A stretch of DNA of 64,000 nucleotides. Source: Neodontobutis hainanensis. Lineage: Eukaryota; Chordata; Actinopteri; Gobiiformes; Odontobutidae. This document shows positions 9,357 to 21,947 of this stretch, in pieces; position 1 is the first letter of the stretch, and each line of letters starts with the position of its first letter. Location of the stretch: the NCBI GenBank assembly GCA_024349245.1, contig JALDNG010000005.1, forward strand, positions 18,719,001-18,783,000, in the 5' to 3' direction. Under the pieces are notes generated by a model. The model was not told the DNA's origin. It worked only from the letters and a program-made list of their open reading frames with translations, and did not search any database. Both the position numbers and the translations under genes were made by a program.

Positions 9357-12300
9357 TGGTGTGTTTTGACTCATTCACATGGGACAGATGAAGCAGGTGA
9401 ACGTGTGGCGTGTGTGTCAATCGAGCTGTGTGCAGTTCAGACACGAGATGGTGCAGTTTAAATGTATAGGAAGTTTATGAAATGTATTGTTATGCACTTT
9501 AGAATGTAGCATGTTTAAAAGAGCAAAAACAATTGCCAAAATTGCAAATAAAATTGCTATTGCAATTTTTATCTAAAAAATTGCAATATGATTATTTTGT
9601 CCATATTGCAAAGCCCTAAAAGGCAATGTTCAAAAAAGAAGCTATTATTTAGTCGGCCCAAGATGGATGTCTCCATGAGGGCAAAGCGGCAGATACTACA
9701 GATTTATATATTTTTCTTTAGTTTTAATAGAAAACGTATGTTGGCGCCAGCATCAAGAGTACTCTTTGAGCTCACGCCAATAGGTCACAGTATTATTACT
9801 GGCAAATAAAATAAAACACAACACTTTATTAAAATGACTTCATCTCAATATTTTTTAATATTATGTTTCTTTATTAGTCTGCCTTGGGTGTGAACAGGAA
9901 TCACATTGTCTGGGACGTTTTTTCCTGGGTTGGACCAGACAGTTCTAGCCATTTTTAGGAAAAAAAAAACACTAAAAATAATGGCTCCCATTTGAATCAG
10001 CGGGGTAGAACTGACAAGGCAAAACTAAAAGTGAACCAGTAAAACTGAGGGGAGCATTTTGCTTTGAAGCTGAAAATGGCTAAAAACATCTTTGTGCAGC
10101 TACAATTAATGTTGACCAAAAGTGCACCTGATTCAAATAAACATGGCTGAGGAAAGAGCGAAGAGAAGTGGGGTTACGTGTGACGCGTTCGTCTGGAAAC
10201 AATATCCTGCTTTGTTTATGTGCCCGGTTTCTCAGAATACTGTGAAAAAAAGTGTCTACAGTCAACACAGGGCTGTTCCATTTGAGTCTATTAGGAAAAA
10301 TGTGTCACAGCAGAGTCTCACTGTCACATCTAAGACTCCATCAAAGGGACCTTAGTGTTTAGAAAACTTATAGTAAGACGCAGAGTAAAATAAATAAATG
10401 AATGCCTGCCTACTTGTAAGTTCAGTAATAGCAATAATGGGTGAGAGTGCTTTTCCAGTGTTGCATATTCAGGAAAATGACGGATCAAGCTTGCTTAAAA
10501 TAAACATTTTAAAGGGAATGCCGACTTGGTTTTCCTCGATGATTTGAATGGGCACTTCCATCCATGCCTGTAAAGCTTTGAGTTAGTGCCAACAAGCTAA
10601 GTGATGCCTCAGAGCACTGGCGACCATCCTTTGTCTGCTCCTTATCTGTGATCTCTGTCTTGTCTCTTTAAACCCTTTTCACACATTCAGTCCGGACGTA
10701 ATTAGTGTTATTTAAGTCAGACTCTCCCCTGACATTATTTGTGTTGTACATGCCATGAACTGTCCGATGGTTTTACTAAAAAGCGGGTGAAGAAGGGAAG
10801 AGCGAGGGATGACAATTAGCTTGACCGAGCTAACATAAAGCTAACGGAAAAATGAACCGACTCCTTTGTGGTGACAGAGATTATTGCGCTAATATTTAAA
10901 CTACAGTTAACTGAACATGTGCAACTTAACCAAATAGTAAAAAGTGAAATACAAAGAGTTGCAGAGAATACAATACTTCTGTTTCTGACACACAGAGTGC
11001 ATAATCTAGTGAGGTTTGCACTTTGAATTACATTTTCATTGAATGTGTGAAAAGGGGTTTAGTCTTTCTTCTGTCAACTCAACCCAGCTGGCCATGACAG
11101 ATGGCCACTCTGCAGATGTTTCCTACTTGATAAATGGAATTTACATCCTCTCCACTGTTGCCCTTGTTGGCCAGGAAAATATTGCTATTTTTTTCTCACT
11201 TGTTATAATTGACAATGTACAAATACATTTGTCTTGTCTTGCTATCCTCGGTGCTGTCAATGCTGCTAATCTGCCACATCAGTTGTAAAAAGACAATGAT
11301 AGGGTTAGCCATTTAATTATAGCCTTTGCAACCTGCAAATTGGTGTCATGAATGAACAACATCCGCAGATCCTCAAGAGGTCTTGTTTTTAGCCTGTGTG
11401 TTTGGGACATTTTTGGAATTGTGTGACTGAAGCTGCAAGCAGAGTGGACAGAGCCAGTACTTTAGACTATTTGCCCTCCATGTTTTCTAAACTCCTGTTT
11501 TTGCACTGCTGCTGTTTCTCTTTTCAATAAGCTGTAGAAACAACAGTGATGACATTATAGTTTGTAAAAATCAGTCATGGACATTCAGAGATATGTGAAC
11601 CAACAAAATGTGTGTCCAGTTCAGAGTTTTACATATTTGTTTGTCTGTGGGGTAAATGCAGTAGTAAGTGAACAATAGAAATGGCTACATTACAAAAAGA
11701 TTATCCAGCTATATTACATAACAGAAAGAGACACCCAAATATTGAGTCATATTAATATACTGTAGATTATAAGACTTTCACCGAGAAGAAGTGAGTGTAC
11801 GACTCATTTTAAAACAACATGTACACTTAAATCCATTGAAAATAATCCTCTTCGCTGTGACCGCTCTACATTTCAAGCACAATAGAACAGTTTAAGCTCC
11901 TTAAAATTCTGCAGGCTTTTTTGTAAAAAGGGTTATGAACATGAGGATAATATCACAGCAGAAATAACTATGACGCTGAACACAACACCACAAAAACAGC
12001 TTAATTGCACTCAAATATAAAAAATCCCTAACAGGATTAAGTGTCATCCAGACTCGTACCTAGAGGGCAGGATTCAGAGTGAGGACGGTGTGTTGAAGGT
12101 ATAGACTGCTGCTTCGCTTGTTTACCAGACAGACGTGTGAGGCCTCAGCTGCCTGTAGCTACAGCAGGGCAACGAGACGGCCAAACATATGGTGGACACA
12201 AGCTGCTGTTATCGCAGGACACGTGGACAACAGGCCAGCGTGTTCACAGACAGAATGTTCAGATAGTGGATTAAAAAAAACACTTGTTCCCCCTTCTATT

Positions 12301-12903
12301 TAAATCTGCTGTTGTAGATTTGTAGAAAATAGAAAAAAAGGAAACCTTTTAAAATAATTTGTTAAAGGTCCTAGTACTACTGTGATACATTTAGGAGACA
12401 CAAAGTAAAAGCTATAAGTCATTAAAAGAAAGAGCTAAGCTTTTTCTGAACAGCCAGCCTGAACAAGGCATTTTCAATTTTGCTGTATTGATGTAAAAAT
12501 GAAAAATTTTATTCAGTTAAATTCTATAGAACTACAAAATGGTGGAAAGTTACTGTAGACCTTTTCCACAGTGATTTTCAAATGCCTTCCTCACATTTAA
12601 TCCTCTCAATATGGAACATTAACTTGCTGACAAAACCCTAAACATTGCTTTTGTTGTATATTTCCCAAATAAAGACTTCAGTAGTATAGTTCAGAGGTAC
12701 CACAGTTTATCAAGAAAATAAAGGCCATCAATGTTTGTAGTACAAACTTTGTACATAATCTAGCATCAAATGTGCAAGGTTACAACTGTTGGCTAATTTT
12801 TTTATATAATCCCCATATGTAACAGAACTTTATCCAGAAATACTCACTTAGATAAGTGATGGACTACATTTTGTTTGACTACAGCACTACAAAAAAACAT
12901 ATA
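9357..12903. other. intergenic, no gene recognised
   Basis: AT-rich DNA upstream of frmd4b. 9530-9620 contains alternating ATTGCAAT motifs ending in GCAAAGCCCTA, like the end of a hAT-type element, but I find no partner end. The open frames at 9588-9809, 10122-10355, 11043-11288 and 12118-12303 lack supporting features. Confidence 0.4.
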
Positions 12904-14219
12904 CACTGTGTGCACAATTATAAGGCAAGTGATTATTTTGACCATATCATCATTTTATCCATAATTTCCAACTCCAGGCTGCATAAACTTGAATCCTTAT
13001 TGGATTTAAGCCATATCAGGTGAAATGTATTTGTGTAACGAGAGAGGGTCGCAAGAAACACGTTGAGAAGAAAAGACACAAATTAACCGCCAAAGATTTG
13101 TGAAGAATCAAACGTGAAGCTACCAGGAACCCATTATCCTCCAGTGCTGCCATATTCCACGCCTGCAACCTACCTGGAGTGTCAAGAAGTGCGAGGTGTT
13201 CAGTTCTCAGCGACATGGCCGAGGTAAGAAAGGCTGAAACCCGACCACCTCTGAACAAGACACATAAGTTGAAACGTCAAGAATGGGCCAAGAGATATCT
13301 GAAGACAGATTTTTCAAAGGTTTTGTGGACTGATGAGATGAGAGTGACTCTTGACGGACCAGATGGATGGGCCCGTGGTTGGATCAGTAACAGACACAGA
13401 GCTCCACTTGGACTCAGACACCAGCAAGGTGGAGGTGAGGTACTGGAATGGGCGGGTATTATTAAAGACGAGTTGGTTGGACCTTTTCGGGTTGAACATG
13501 GGCACAAAATCAACTCTCCGACCTACTGTCAATTTTAGAAGACACGTTCTTCAAGCAGTGGTTCAGGAAAAAGTCTGCATCTTTCAAGAAGACTTTGATT
13601 TTTATGATAAACAACGCTCCATCAAATGCATCAAAGTTCTTCACTGCGTGGCTGGCCAGTAAAGGCCTTAAAGATGAAAAACTAATGACATGTCCCCCTT
13701 CTTCACCTGACTTAAACCCTATTGAGAACTTCTGGGCCCTTTTTAAGCAGGATATTTACAGTGTCTGAGAGGCTGTGGTTGCAGCTGGACAAAAAGTTAA
13801 TTCTGACCAGATCAAGAAACTGACTGACTCAGGCCTGTGACTGTTATCAAAAAGAGGGGTGGCTATATTGGTCACTAAGTTTTTTGTTTTTTTTTTTATT
13901 TCAGAAATGTTTATTTCTTAATTTTGAGTTTGTTTATTATTCTTACTTTAACAAGTAAAAATAAAGAATTGAGATGGAAAAAATTTTGTTTTTGATTTAG
14001 TTGCATAATAATTCTTCACACTAATAGTTGCCTAATAATAGTGTACATGTAATTATTCTCTTAAGAAAGCCAAAACTTCACATTTTACTACTTAAATGTT
14101 CAGGTTTGAGGATTTGTTAACAGTTTGGATTGACCAAGAGCACTGTAGTTGTACAATAACAAAATTAATCCTCAAAAATACAACTTATATATATATAATT
14201 GTGCATACAGTCTACAGTG
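12904..14219 (+). mobile_element. Tc1/mariner transposon, nearly full length, inactive
   Basis: 1316-bp element bounded by TA (12902-12903 and 14220-14221), the target duplication expected for this superfamily. The left end begins CACTGT..GTGCACAATTATA and the right end reverse-complements to CACTGTAGACTGTATGCACA, so both ends carry a GTGCACAATTAT-type TIR. Additional GCCTAATAATAG-type subterminal repeats lie near the right end (14027-14043). The interior encodes a decayed Tc1 transposase (separate entry). By its TIRs and the phrase TAWLASKGLKDEK it belongs to the widespread fish and frog family whose ends read like ATTATTAGGCAA. Confidence 0.9.
13100..13860 (+). pseudogene. Tc1/mariner transposase pseudogene
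   Basis: DDE transposase of the Tc1 type in pieces. 13179-13538 (frame 1) contains HKLKRQEWAKRYLKTDFSKV then LWTDE, the first catalytic Asp. After a frameshift near 13535 the next frame reads TAWLASKGLKDEK and CPPSSPDLNPIENFWALF, with the third catalytic residue Glu in PIEN. The second catalytic Asp is lost: the usual QDNAP box reads INNAP. A TGA at 13765-13767 interrupts the C-terminal part, consistent with CpG decay of CGA. The helix-turn-helix region at 12950-13180 is degraded. The copy cannot make an active enzyme. Confidence 0.88.
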
Positions 14220-14221
14220 TA

Positions 14222-15400
14222 CTTATTAGGTGCACCAGCCTTACTTGAATAACTACAAAATAGCTTCTTGATATCTGATGCAGTCTTGTTATATAGAAAA
14301 AACTTACTTAACATACTACCTGGGAACAAAATAGGACCACAATTTTAACCCAGTTAATTTGGATTTGGACACTGATTACCATTTAATATGGATAGAGGAA
14401 AATCTGTCTAACAATTTGGTAAAAAAAAAAATATTTTGATTATTTTAATTATATAAAATTATATAAAAAAGATGCTGTAAGCTCAGTTGTCATGTTGCAT
14501 AATGTATGCTTCTGGGGCATTTATTTGTCTTTATTAACATGCAACCTATACTTCTATCAACATTCAAATAAGGTATTCAGCAATCAATTACTCTTTAATA
14601 AATCCACAGCCGCTAACACAAATGTGTTGAAAGCCTAATAATCCCTGTAAATCTTGTTAAAAAAAGATTTAATCTGAGTATTTTCATCAAAAAGAGAAAA
14701 CCCTCCCTCTCCTTTCACAGGCAGCAGTCCTCTCGTCTCCATCCTGGTACCAGCATGACCTTATAGCTGACCTCCAGTGAAGTCACTGCACTACAGCAGT
14801 CATGTGCCGAACACAAGACCATTCATTTAAAGGCCCATTCTTATCCCGCTGCTGTTGCACTTCCCTCCCTCAGGCTGACTGCAGGCAATTGTTGTGGCGG
14901 TGCACTCCCACTGCACCGCCTCGTTATAACCAGCAGAGGGAGAACTGTAGTGTAGAAGTGTGTGGGGGGGAAGAGGTATATATTTATAGAGCTGGCGTTT
15001 AGTTTGTTCTATAAGCAATGTCATATGCTTCTTCATTACATGGCCTGGTTTGAGTTGAATGTTTTAAGCAGATAGAAAGGGCTCTCAGTCCCAGATGATG
15101 TGTGTTATATTAGGACTGGGTCTGCACAGAAGAACATACAGCAGGTCATCACAACTACAATGACAAGATCACATTGTTCCTGTCCTCAAACTTAGATGGG
15201 ATGGCAGTTATAGTTAAGTTAGTGGCAGATTTATGATTTTAAGTGACTTCAAAAACTTGATAATAGTGCTACTTTAAGGAGATCCTAATATAACCTAATA
15301 CATATCCTAGGAATACATTTAACATGAAGCTGTTGTAGGGTTTCCTCCCTACTCTTCAAAAAGCAGCCCTACAATAATCATTCAATAACAGTAAAATAGC
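14222..15400. other. intergenic, no gene recognised
   Basis: AT-rich sequence without recognisable genes. 14700-14990 is more GC-balanced and holds overlapping short ORFs on both strands (14802-15002, 14827-15036) with no family motif. Confidence 0.35.
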
Positions 15401-15439
15401 TAATCTATCCATAAATCCTCTGGAGAACCAGCTTAACCA

Positions 15440-15800
15440 TAACTTTAATTGTCTTAGTGCAGTGTAAGTCCGACAGTATAAGTCTGTGCAGCAGCTGTTG
15501 AGCACACGGGCCTCCAGCTGACGGCCCGTGCCTCACACTGGGACCACAGCTGACATGTGAATGGCAGACATCTTCTATGCCATGTTTGACACGCTGCAAG
15601 AAGCACAGGCCTTACGCACGGAACACGCCTGCTGACCCCACAAGCCCCCCTCCCAGCCGCTCCGCCATCCGCCTCAAGACGGAGCAGGTGGAGTCAGCTG
15701 TCCATCTCAGGCACGCAGAGGGCAGATGCACGGCACAGTAATAGCTTCCTGCTTCAGAACTCACATATGTTGAAGGAGGGAGATCTTGTATGAGCTTGCC
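15440..15800. other. GC-rich complex island (possible conserved noncoding element)
   Basis: About 300 bases of GC-rich, non-repetitive DNA in an AT-rich neighbourhood, with CAGCTG E-boxes near 15489, 15516 and 15548. A 104-codon minus-strand frame crosses it (15612-15926) but shows no domain, no splice borders and no codon bias. I rate a regulatory element more likely than a gene. Confidence 0.25.
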
Positions 15801-15926
15801 CCTGACCTCCCATCCCCCAAGAAACTGAAAAACATGCAAATGGAGCTTAATAAGAGTGGAACAGACCAGAGACAAGCAAAATGAACATGGGGTATTTACC
15901 AACTCATTACTTTGGTCTAAGTGCAA

Positions 15927-17380
15927 TAAAGCTTCTCAAAACATGTGTTAATCAGTCTTAAACCAAAGAAAGACAGATGTTGACCTAAGTCTTAGGAAAT
16001 GGCTGAAAGTGGCACATGAGGCAACAAGGAACAGTCCAGATGCTTACAATATGACAGCAAACAACAAAAAAGCAGACTGCTACAAGTAGAATCTTGACAA
16101 GGTTTGGCAGGTTCTGGGTGCTTCTGACGCTCCTGTACCCAATCTGTGGCCCAGTTCTGCACTCAAGCTTTCCCAGACATTTAAGGAATAAATATATCGG
16201 CTTACGTGAAGTGCAGTTTTATGGGGTACTTGTAGATCAATAGACTATTGAATATTTTAAAGAAAAGGAACACCAAACCCAAAAACTGACCTAAACAAAT
16301 AGCAGTTTGCAACACTGGGAATTTTACAATGTCATCTTTGTTTACTGCATCCTCGTTATCAAGGGAATTCATGCAAACGCACAAAATTGTTCCCAAAATA
16401 ACAGTTGTATTTACCAGATAAAATTATTTGTTTGTTAATTGTTTTGTTTAAAAATGTGTCTGGAGCTCCAGTCAGGCTTACTTACAGTTCTCCAGACTAT
16501 AGTCAGTAATAATCAATAATATGAGTTCATACAATTGTCAAAATTGTATATCCATTTACAAGTAGTCTAATTATTCATTGAAAAATCCAGAATATCAATT
16601 TAAAGAATTTTTTTAAATAGAATTAAACAACAGCAGATGCAGTTTGCATTTACAGTATTTTTTACAGCGATTAACAGTCACACTCATGCCAAGACATTCT
16701 AATAAACTAGTGCTGTAGTCAAAACCACAATTGACATGATTATCATTATGTCCAAGACTGACGGAAATGCTTGTGCTTGTGCTAGATTAAATAGCTTATT
16801 TAAACACCAAACCATAAATACATGCAAGCTGATAATCAACACAATCACCTCTACACCAAATTTCAAAATCTCTTCCCCAAGGCTCAGATTTGAGGTTGCT
16901 GCCAGAACTGAAAGCTTGTCTGATTTTGTCACTGCATCTGTTTAAGAACCACAAAAGATGTTAATTACAGCCAATTAACACCACGTGACAAAGCCCCATT
17001 TACCAAATGAATAGACAGACAGAAAAGGCTTTTTGTGTGATCTGAGACGGTACAGTGAAGCCCAGCTTTGTGCGGCGGGGCAGTAGGGGGTAGAAACAGA
17101 CAAGAAGGCGGGGAAGAGTCGAGAGCCACCATCCACAGATGTCTGTAACCCTTTTAGTACAGACATCTCAGTCTATTTACATTAATGTGTCTCCTCAATA
17201 CCTCCAGTTTGTGTCCAAGGTAAGCATACAGTTTCTAGTAGTTTTGTAGAGAATATACAAAATCTTTCCATTATTGGACAAAAATAAAATTTTACTCTAC
17301 AAGGCTAATTTACATAAATGAATACACACACCCAGGTCAAACAAGCTGTATTACACATGCCATTCATGTAGTAATTACAG
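15927..17380. other. intergenic, no gene recognised
   Basis: AT-rich. One short block at about 16645-16710 (GCATTTACAGT ... AGACATTCTAATAAAC) resembles the repeated blocks of the 17.55-18.25 kb tract. Confidence 0.35.
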
Positions 17381-17549
17381 CACCATCCCGGCTTTTCCAC
17401 AAAATTGAGCATGGCAATATACAAAGACACAAGCCTATGTGGCTCTGATCCAGGATATTTGTGATCAGGGCATGATCAGTCCATTTAGTGTAAACTGGCA
17501 TTAGGTTAAGAAGTCCTGAAGTGTCTAATTTTAACTGGTTTCAGTACCA

Positions 17550-18245
17550 AGACAGCAGGGTCTCCACATCTATGAATCAAAAAACAAGTCATAGAAACCG
17601 AAGTTAGAATGACCATTTAAAGTTCCTGTCAAAGCAATGTCAAGACATTCTAATAAATCCAAATAAATGCCAAAACAATCCCTCTTATTAAAGCCAAATG
17701 TGGCCAGCCTCACAACATAGAAATGTATGCCACAGAACTTCAGACTTACAATTTACTTTTACATTTACAGTTACACACAGAATTTTGTTCACACCAATGG
17801 AAAAATCTTCAAATAAACTTAAAGAAAAAGCCAAAGAAATCTTGCATTTACTTTGATAATAGCCAGTCTCCGTGTCTATGAACCAAGAGGAGTGTTACAG
17901 ACACACCAATGGCAAAACCCATCTAAAAACATTGCTAGTCTCATGTAATATGATAGAAATGTAAGCAGAACTCAAAATTACAGTTTACTTTTGCATTTAC
18001 AGTTCCTCAAAAAATTGCTGTCACCAAAGTCATTTCAAAAGAATCTTCCATTTAAGTGTAATTTGGCCACTAGGTTGCATAAACAATCCCTCGTAGAATT
18101 CCTGTCACATCAATGGATATACATTCTAATAAGCTCAAATAAAGGCAAAAGAAACTCCTCATTAGGGGGAGACTTAGCCAATCTAAGTGTTTATGAACCA
18201 ATAATAGAAAGGTCAATAACAAGAAGTATTTTTCATAGAGTCATT
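17550..18245. repeat. internally repetitive, degenerate tandem-like tract
   Basis: Several phrases recur with variation: ACATTCTAATAA..C.AAATAAA (17645, 18117), CACCAATGG / CATCAATGG (17793, 17904, 18109), TCTATGAA.CAA (17570, 17875, 18190) and TACTTTT.CATTTACAGTT (17755, 17985). Spacings of about 230 and 300-310 bases suggest two or three decayed copies of a unit of that size. No coding content; the 128-codon frame at 17991-18377 is inside it and is a by-product. Confidence 0.5.
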
Positions 18246-20994
18246 GTCATAGAAAAGCAGCTTCTTATGTATAATATACATACAATTGCAAAAAAAGATG
18301 TCCAGAATTATCCTACCGTTTCCAGAAAGGTCCACTTTAGGTTAAGTAAAATAGGTAAAATATCCTGCTATAAATAAAAGAAGTGTACAGAGGTCTTAGG
18401 GTCTGTGGGCCTCTCTGCATGCTGTACAGAATGTCACTCGGGGCTATGCCGAAGACCACAGGCTGTGACAAAACATGTGTGCATAACCCAGATGCTGTGA
18501 AGAGGAGGAGGAGGTCAGGGAGGGGCAGCCGACCAAACGGCTCCCTCAGGCGGAATGGCAAGCAACCACATCCCAGCACAGTCCAACTCTTAGAAGGAGC
18601 ATAAAAAAGAGAAGTCATTAGTTTTCAATATCAGAGTCAACTGAATGGCCGCGATAGACTCTCCACAGGGGCCTGCTCAGAAAGCAAAAGAGTTGGTGCA
18701 GAAAGGGGGGAGGGGAAGTGTACACCCCCAACGAGTGGTAATAATGAGCCTTAAGGCAAGAAAGCAGTGATTATTGTTGTCTGTATAAATACCGATTCAG
18801 TCACAGAAAAATTCTGTTAATATCCGGTGAGGCCGCATAAAATATTGCAAATATCCCAAAATCAACAATTGCAATAACTGTATCACAGCTTGAACTGTGA
18901 TAATATCACAGTATTGCACATCAAAATAACTGTAAAATCAAAGCCTTTGTTAAAACAATAATTTTATAATATTGTGGTCTGGCAGATCTTAATATACATA
19001 TTACAATATAAATGTGAAAAGACTAGATTGAAAAAAGTGTCTTGTTGTGTTTTTATTCTTTGCGTTATAGTATTTGGATGTAATTAGTAAAATTAAAACA
19101 ATAGTAATAGCAATATTGCTTATTTTTCTAAAATTGTGTTTTTCTAGCACCAAGGTGGCCAGTTTAAGCCAGTTTTAGTCAAGAGAAAAAAAATCTTTAT
19201 TTTGGGAGGATCATCTTTGGGGAGTAGAGAACTTTAAAGTACTGAGGTTATAAATTTCAATATTATTTATGTCTCCCAACATAATTAGGTGCATTTTTTC
19301 CATTAAGGGCCATAAACTGTAAAAAAAAAAAGCAATCACAATTTAATATGCATTTATGTCGAGTATCCAATTTATAATCTAACATGTTAATAATATTGCA
19401 TGTATCTATTTGCATAGATACATTTGCTGAATTCATGTTCACTTTTATTTACGAAGATAGAAACCCTAGCCCACACATCTGCTCTCGTTTACACAGCCTT
19501 GTTACAACCCTATTTAGATAATTGTTAATTACACCCTTGGGGCTGGGCGATATGGTCATGCATATTGTGACAGTGAGTTCATTTCAAATTTATGCTGTAT
19601 ACTTATTTGGGTGTGCTACATATTACATTCTTTGAGGCATTGTTTATCTTATTTGGATAATGTTCTTCAATGTGGATGCAGACAGGAAATTAGCATGGAC
19701 AACATAAACAAATAGAGTTCATGTGAAACAGAACAGGGACATTCTAAAAAAAAAACACTCTACTTTTTAACATGTAGTTAAAAATGTTTTTATTTTTGTA
19801 CAACTTTGAGGATTTTTAACCTGGGGTTTAGAGCTATCATTTTATTTTCACAATACAGCTGTCAAACAATTCTTTGAATCCTACCTATTCTCTTGTCTTC
19901 CATCATGTACTTGACAGCCTTTCATAAAGAGCCTGTCCACATTGTGCTATTATGCATGTAGCATGTACCTCCGATTTGGAGGTTGGGGTGCTGCAATCAC
20001 TTTACAAATCACATCCAGATAATATCTAGACTTTCGAAATGTAAAATGCAACCCAGATAGACATTTTAATTGAGTAGAAAAGTTAATCATTAAACATCTT
20101 ATGAGAAACATTTTATGAGAAAAGGTTGTGGATAGTCCTGACCACATCCGTCAGTGAGAAACATGTTGATATAAGGCCATTCAGTGCTGGACCCACTGGA
20201 GCACTTCCAAATGTGTACCAATGTCTGATTAGTTTGTCTGAAGAGAGCTCAGCTTATCAACCAATTAACTGACCAATTGACAGTGGCTGTCCTGGTAAAT
20301 TCTATTTTGAACATTTTCAAGTCATTCGGTTTATTTACATTTTTATAATTATAATTGCCTTAGTCTGACTAAAACTGCAATATTTATCAAAATAAAAATT
20401 GTAAACAACATTCATATATGCATATACACAGCTTAGTCAGACTGGAGGTTGACACAGTTCTCTAAGAAGAAAACTGATAGGAAAAGACAAAGATTGTGTC
20501 AAAAAAAAAAAAAAGAATCTGTTTGCAAGGTTACTCTCTGTTTTGTCTGGCTTCATGTTAGATTATAGAAAAATAGACCCCTTTTTATCTGTCATAGTTT
20601 AGTCTGTTGGTGGAGACAGTCCTTGTAAACAAGCCCTGACAATCTATCTGTCACAGCGTCAGCACAGATGAACTGGATGGATTTAAATTTTTTCAAGAAC
20701 CCAAAACAATTGACTAACAGGTTTAGCCAGCAGCAGAGTAACCTAAAACATGTGCCTTTGTTGGTCTATAAATGGAATGAGTATTGAGCTAAACACTGTT
20801 CATGAAATCTAATTTTGAACTGCAGTTTGTAATTGGCTTTATTTTGGCAGTTAATGTCTGCACTTAGATCATGTGCATTAATATCCCTCTGGCCTATCAT
20901 TCTCAATACATTTTACAAACTAGATAATCAGCTCTGTTAGCAGGTCCCATCTTTGCAGACGACACATGGCTGATGAATAACATCTGGAGAAAAC
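18246..20994. other. intergenic, AT-rich, with partial DNA-transposon ends
   Basis: No gene is recognisable. 18880-18920 contains a short hairpin (TATCACAG ... CTGTGATA). At about 19541 the sequence GGGGCTGGGCGATATGG resembles the outer end of fish hAT elements, but the partner end was not found. Confidence 0.35.
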
Positions 20995-21947
20995 TAGGGC
21001 TGTACTCAAAATATCAATACAGGAATATACTGGTATGTACTCCTCATCGATGCATGCATCAATTCAGAAGATACGCAATAGACGGTGCTTGCGAAATGCA
21101 GTCACCTCAGTGCCTCCATAGATGGTAGCAATGAGTAAACTGCACACAATTCAAATGAACAGATGGAAATGAAGGAAGACAGTGGCAACATATTTCCACT
21201 GCCAAGCCCACTAAAGGCATAAATAGGGCAGGATTTGGGATATGACACATGCAGTATGTAAGCTAATCAGAAACAAAGTCAAGTGCTGCAGTAACACAAC
21301 AAATCTTTGTCTCCACCTGACGAGACATCATATTGACGAGCTGCAGCTAGCAATGTCAACAACATGTAGTTACAGCTCAAAGAAAAGCGTTATAGCCAGA
21401 ACATGTAGACCAACTTTTATTTCTTCACAAAAACTTGCCAAGACGGAAGTCAAAACTAAAAGTTTAGTTACCACTAAACTCAAGTTAGAGTTAGTTAAAC
21501 TTAGTTAAACTTAGTTGTTAGTAGTTATTTATTTTATTGCTAGTTGCTACCTCTGACATTTTATCTGAGGTTTGTCACAGAAAGCAAAATCTTCATGCTA
21601 CTTGAGGCCATGTTAAAAGGGTATATGCTTATTTTATTTATGATTCAAATAACTGTCATTGCCTTGGTCACATTTGTCACAGGCAGCCCATAAACAGATG
21701 CTGGACATTGATTACTAAATTAGGAGGCATAGCCTGCATAAGCATTCATTATTATTATATTCTGATATTAAGCCATTGCCTATATTAGCGTTTTATGAAG
21801 GATAAAAAAAAACATCCATTTATACTTGTTTGAGACTGAACTTTATTTAAAAACGTATACGTATACTTATTGGGATACGTATCGTGTCAAGGCCCCTGTA
21901 TTGTGATATGTAATGTACAGTGATGTTTGTGACAATATCAAGCCCTA
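20995..21947 (+). mobile_element. decayed hAT-type element with BED-finger remnant
   Basis: The element is bounded by TAGGGCT at the left (20995) and AGCCCTA at the right (to 21947), the typical outer bases of these fish hAT elements, with ATATCAATAC / GATATTGTCAC-type subterminal AT stretches. The flanking 8-mers match only weakly, so ends are approximate. The interior encodes a BED zinc finger (separate entry) and little else, so about two thirds of a hAT transposase gene is missing. Confidence 0.6.
21242..21360 (+). pseudogene. BED zinc finger of hAT transposase (fragment)
   Basis: The frame reads THAVCKLIRNKVKCCSNTTN followed by LCLHLTRHH. BED fingers of hAT transposases have C..C, then a K..GNTTNL..HL.RHH pattern. 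Here the first Cys is present but its partner position is Arg-Asn (VCKLIRN), and S replaces G in CSNTTN. The two His ligands are kept. The frame ends at 21508 without the catalytic RNase H-like or dimerisation parts. Confidence 0.65.

Noticed and set aside
13179..13662. Overlapping plus and minus frames read as host genes
   Set aside because: They are pieces and antisense shadows of the Tc1/mariner transposase.
15612..15926. 104-codon minus-strand frame in a GC-rich island
   Set aside because: No motif or splice borders; length is expected by chance in GC-rich DNA.
17991..18377. 128-codon plus-strand frame
   Set aside because: Lies inside a degenerate repeat tract, with no domain, splice sites or codon bias.
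19541..19600. hAT end GGGCTGGGCGATATGG
   Set aside because: Only one end is seen, with no subterminal or coding support; mentioned in the regional description only.
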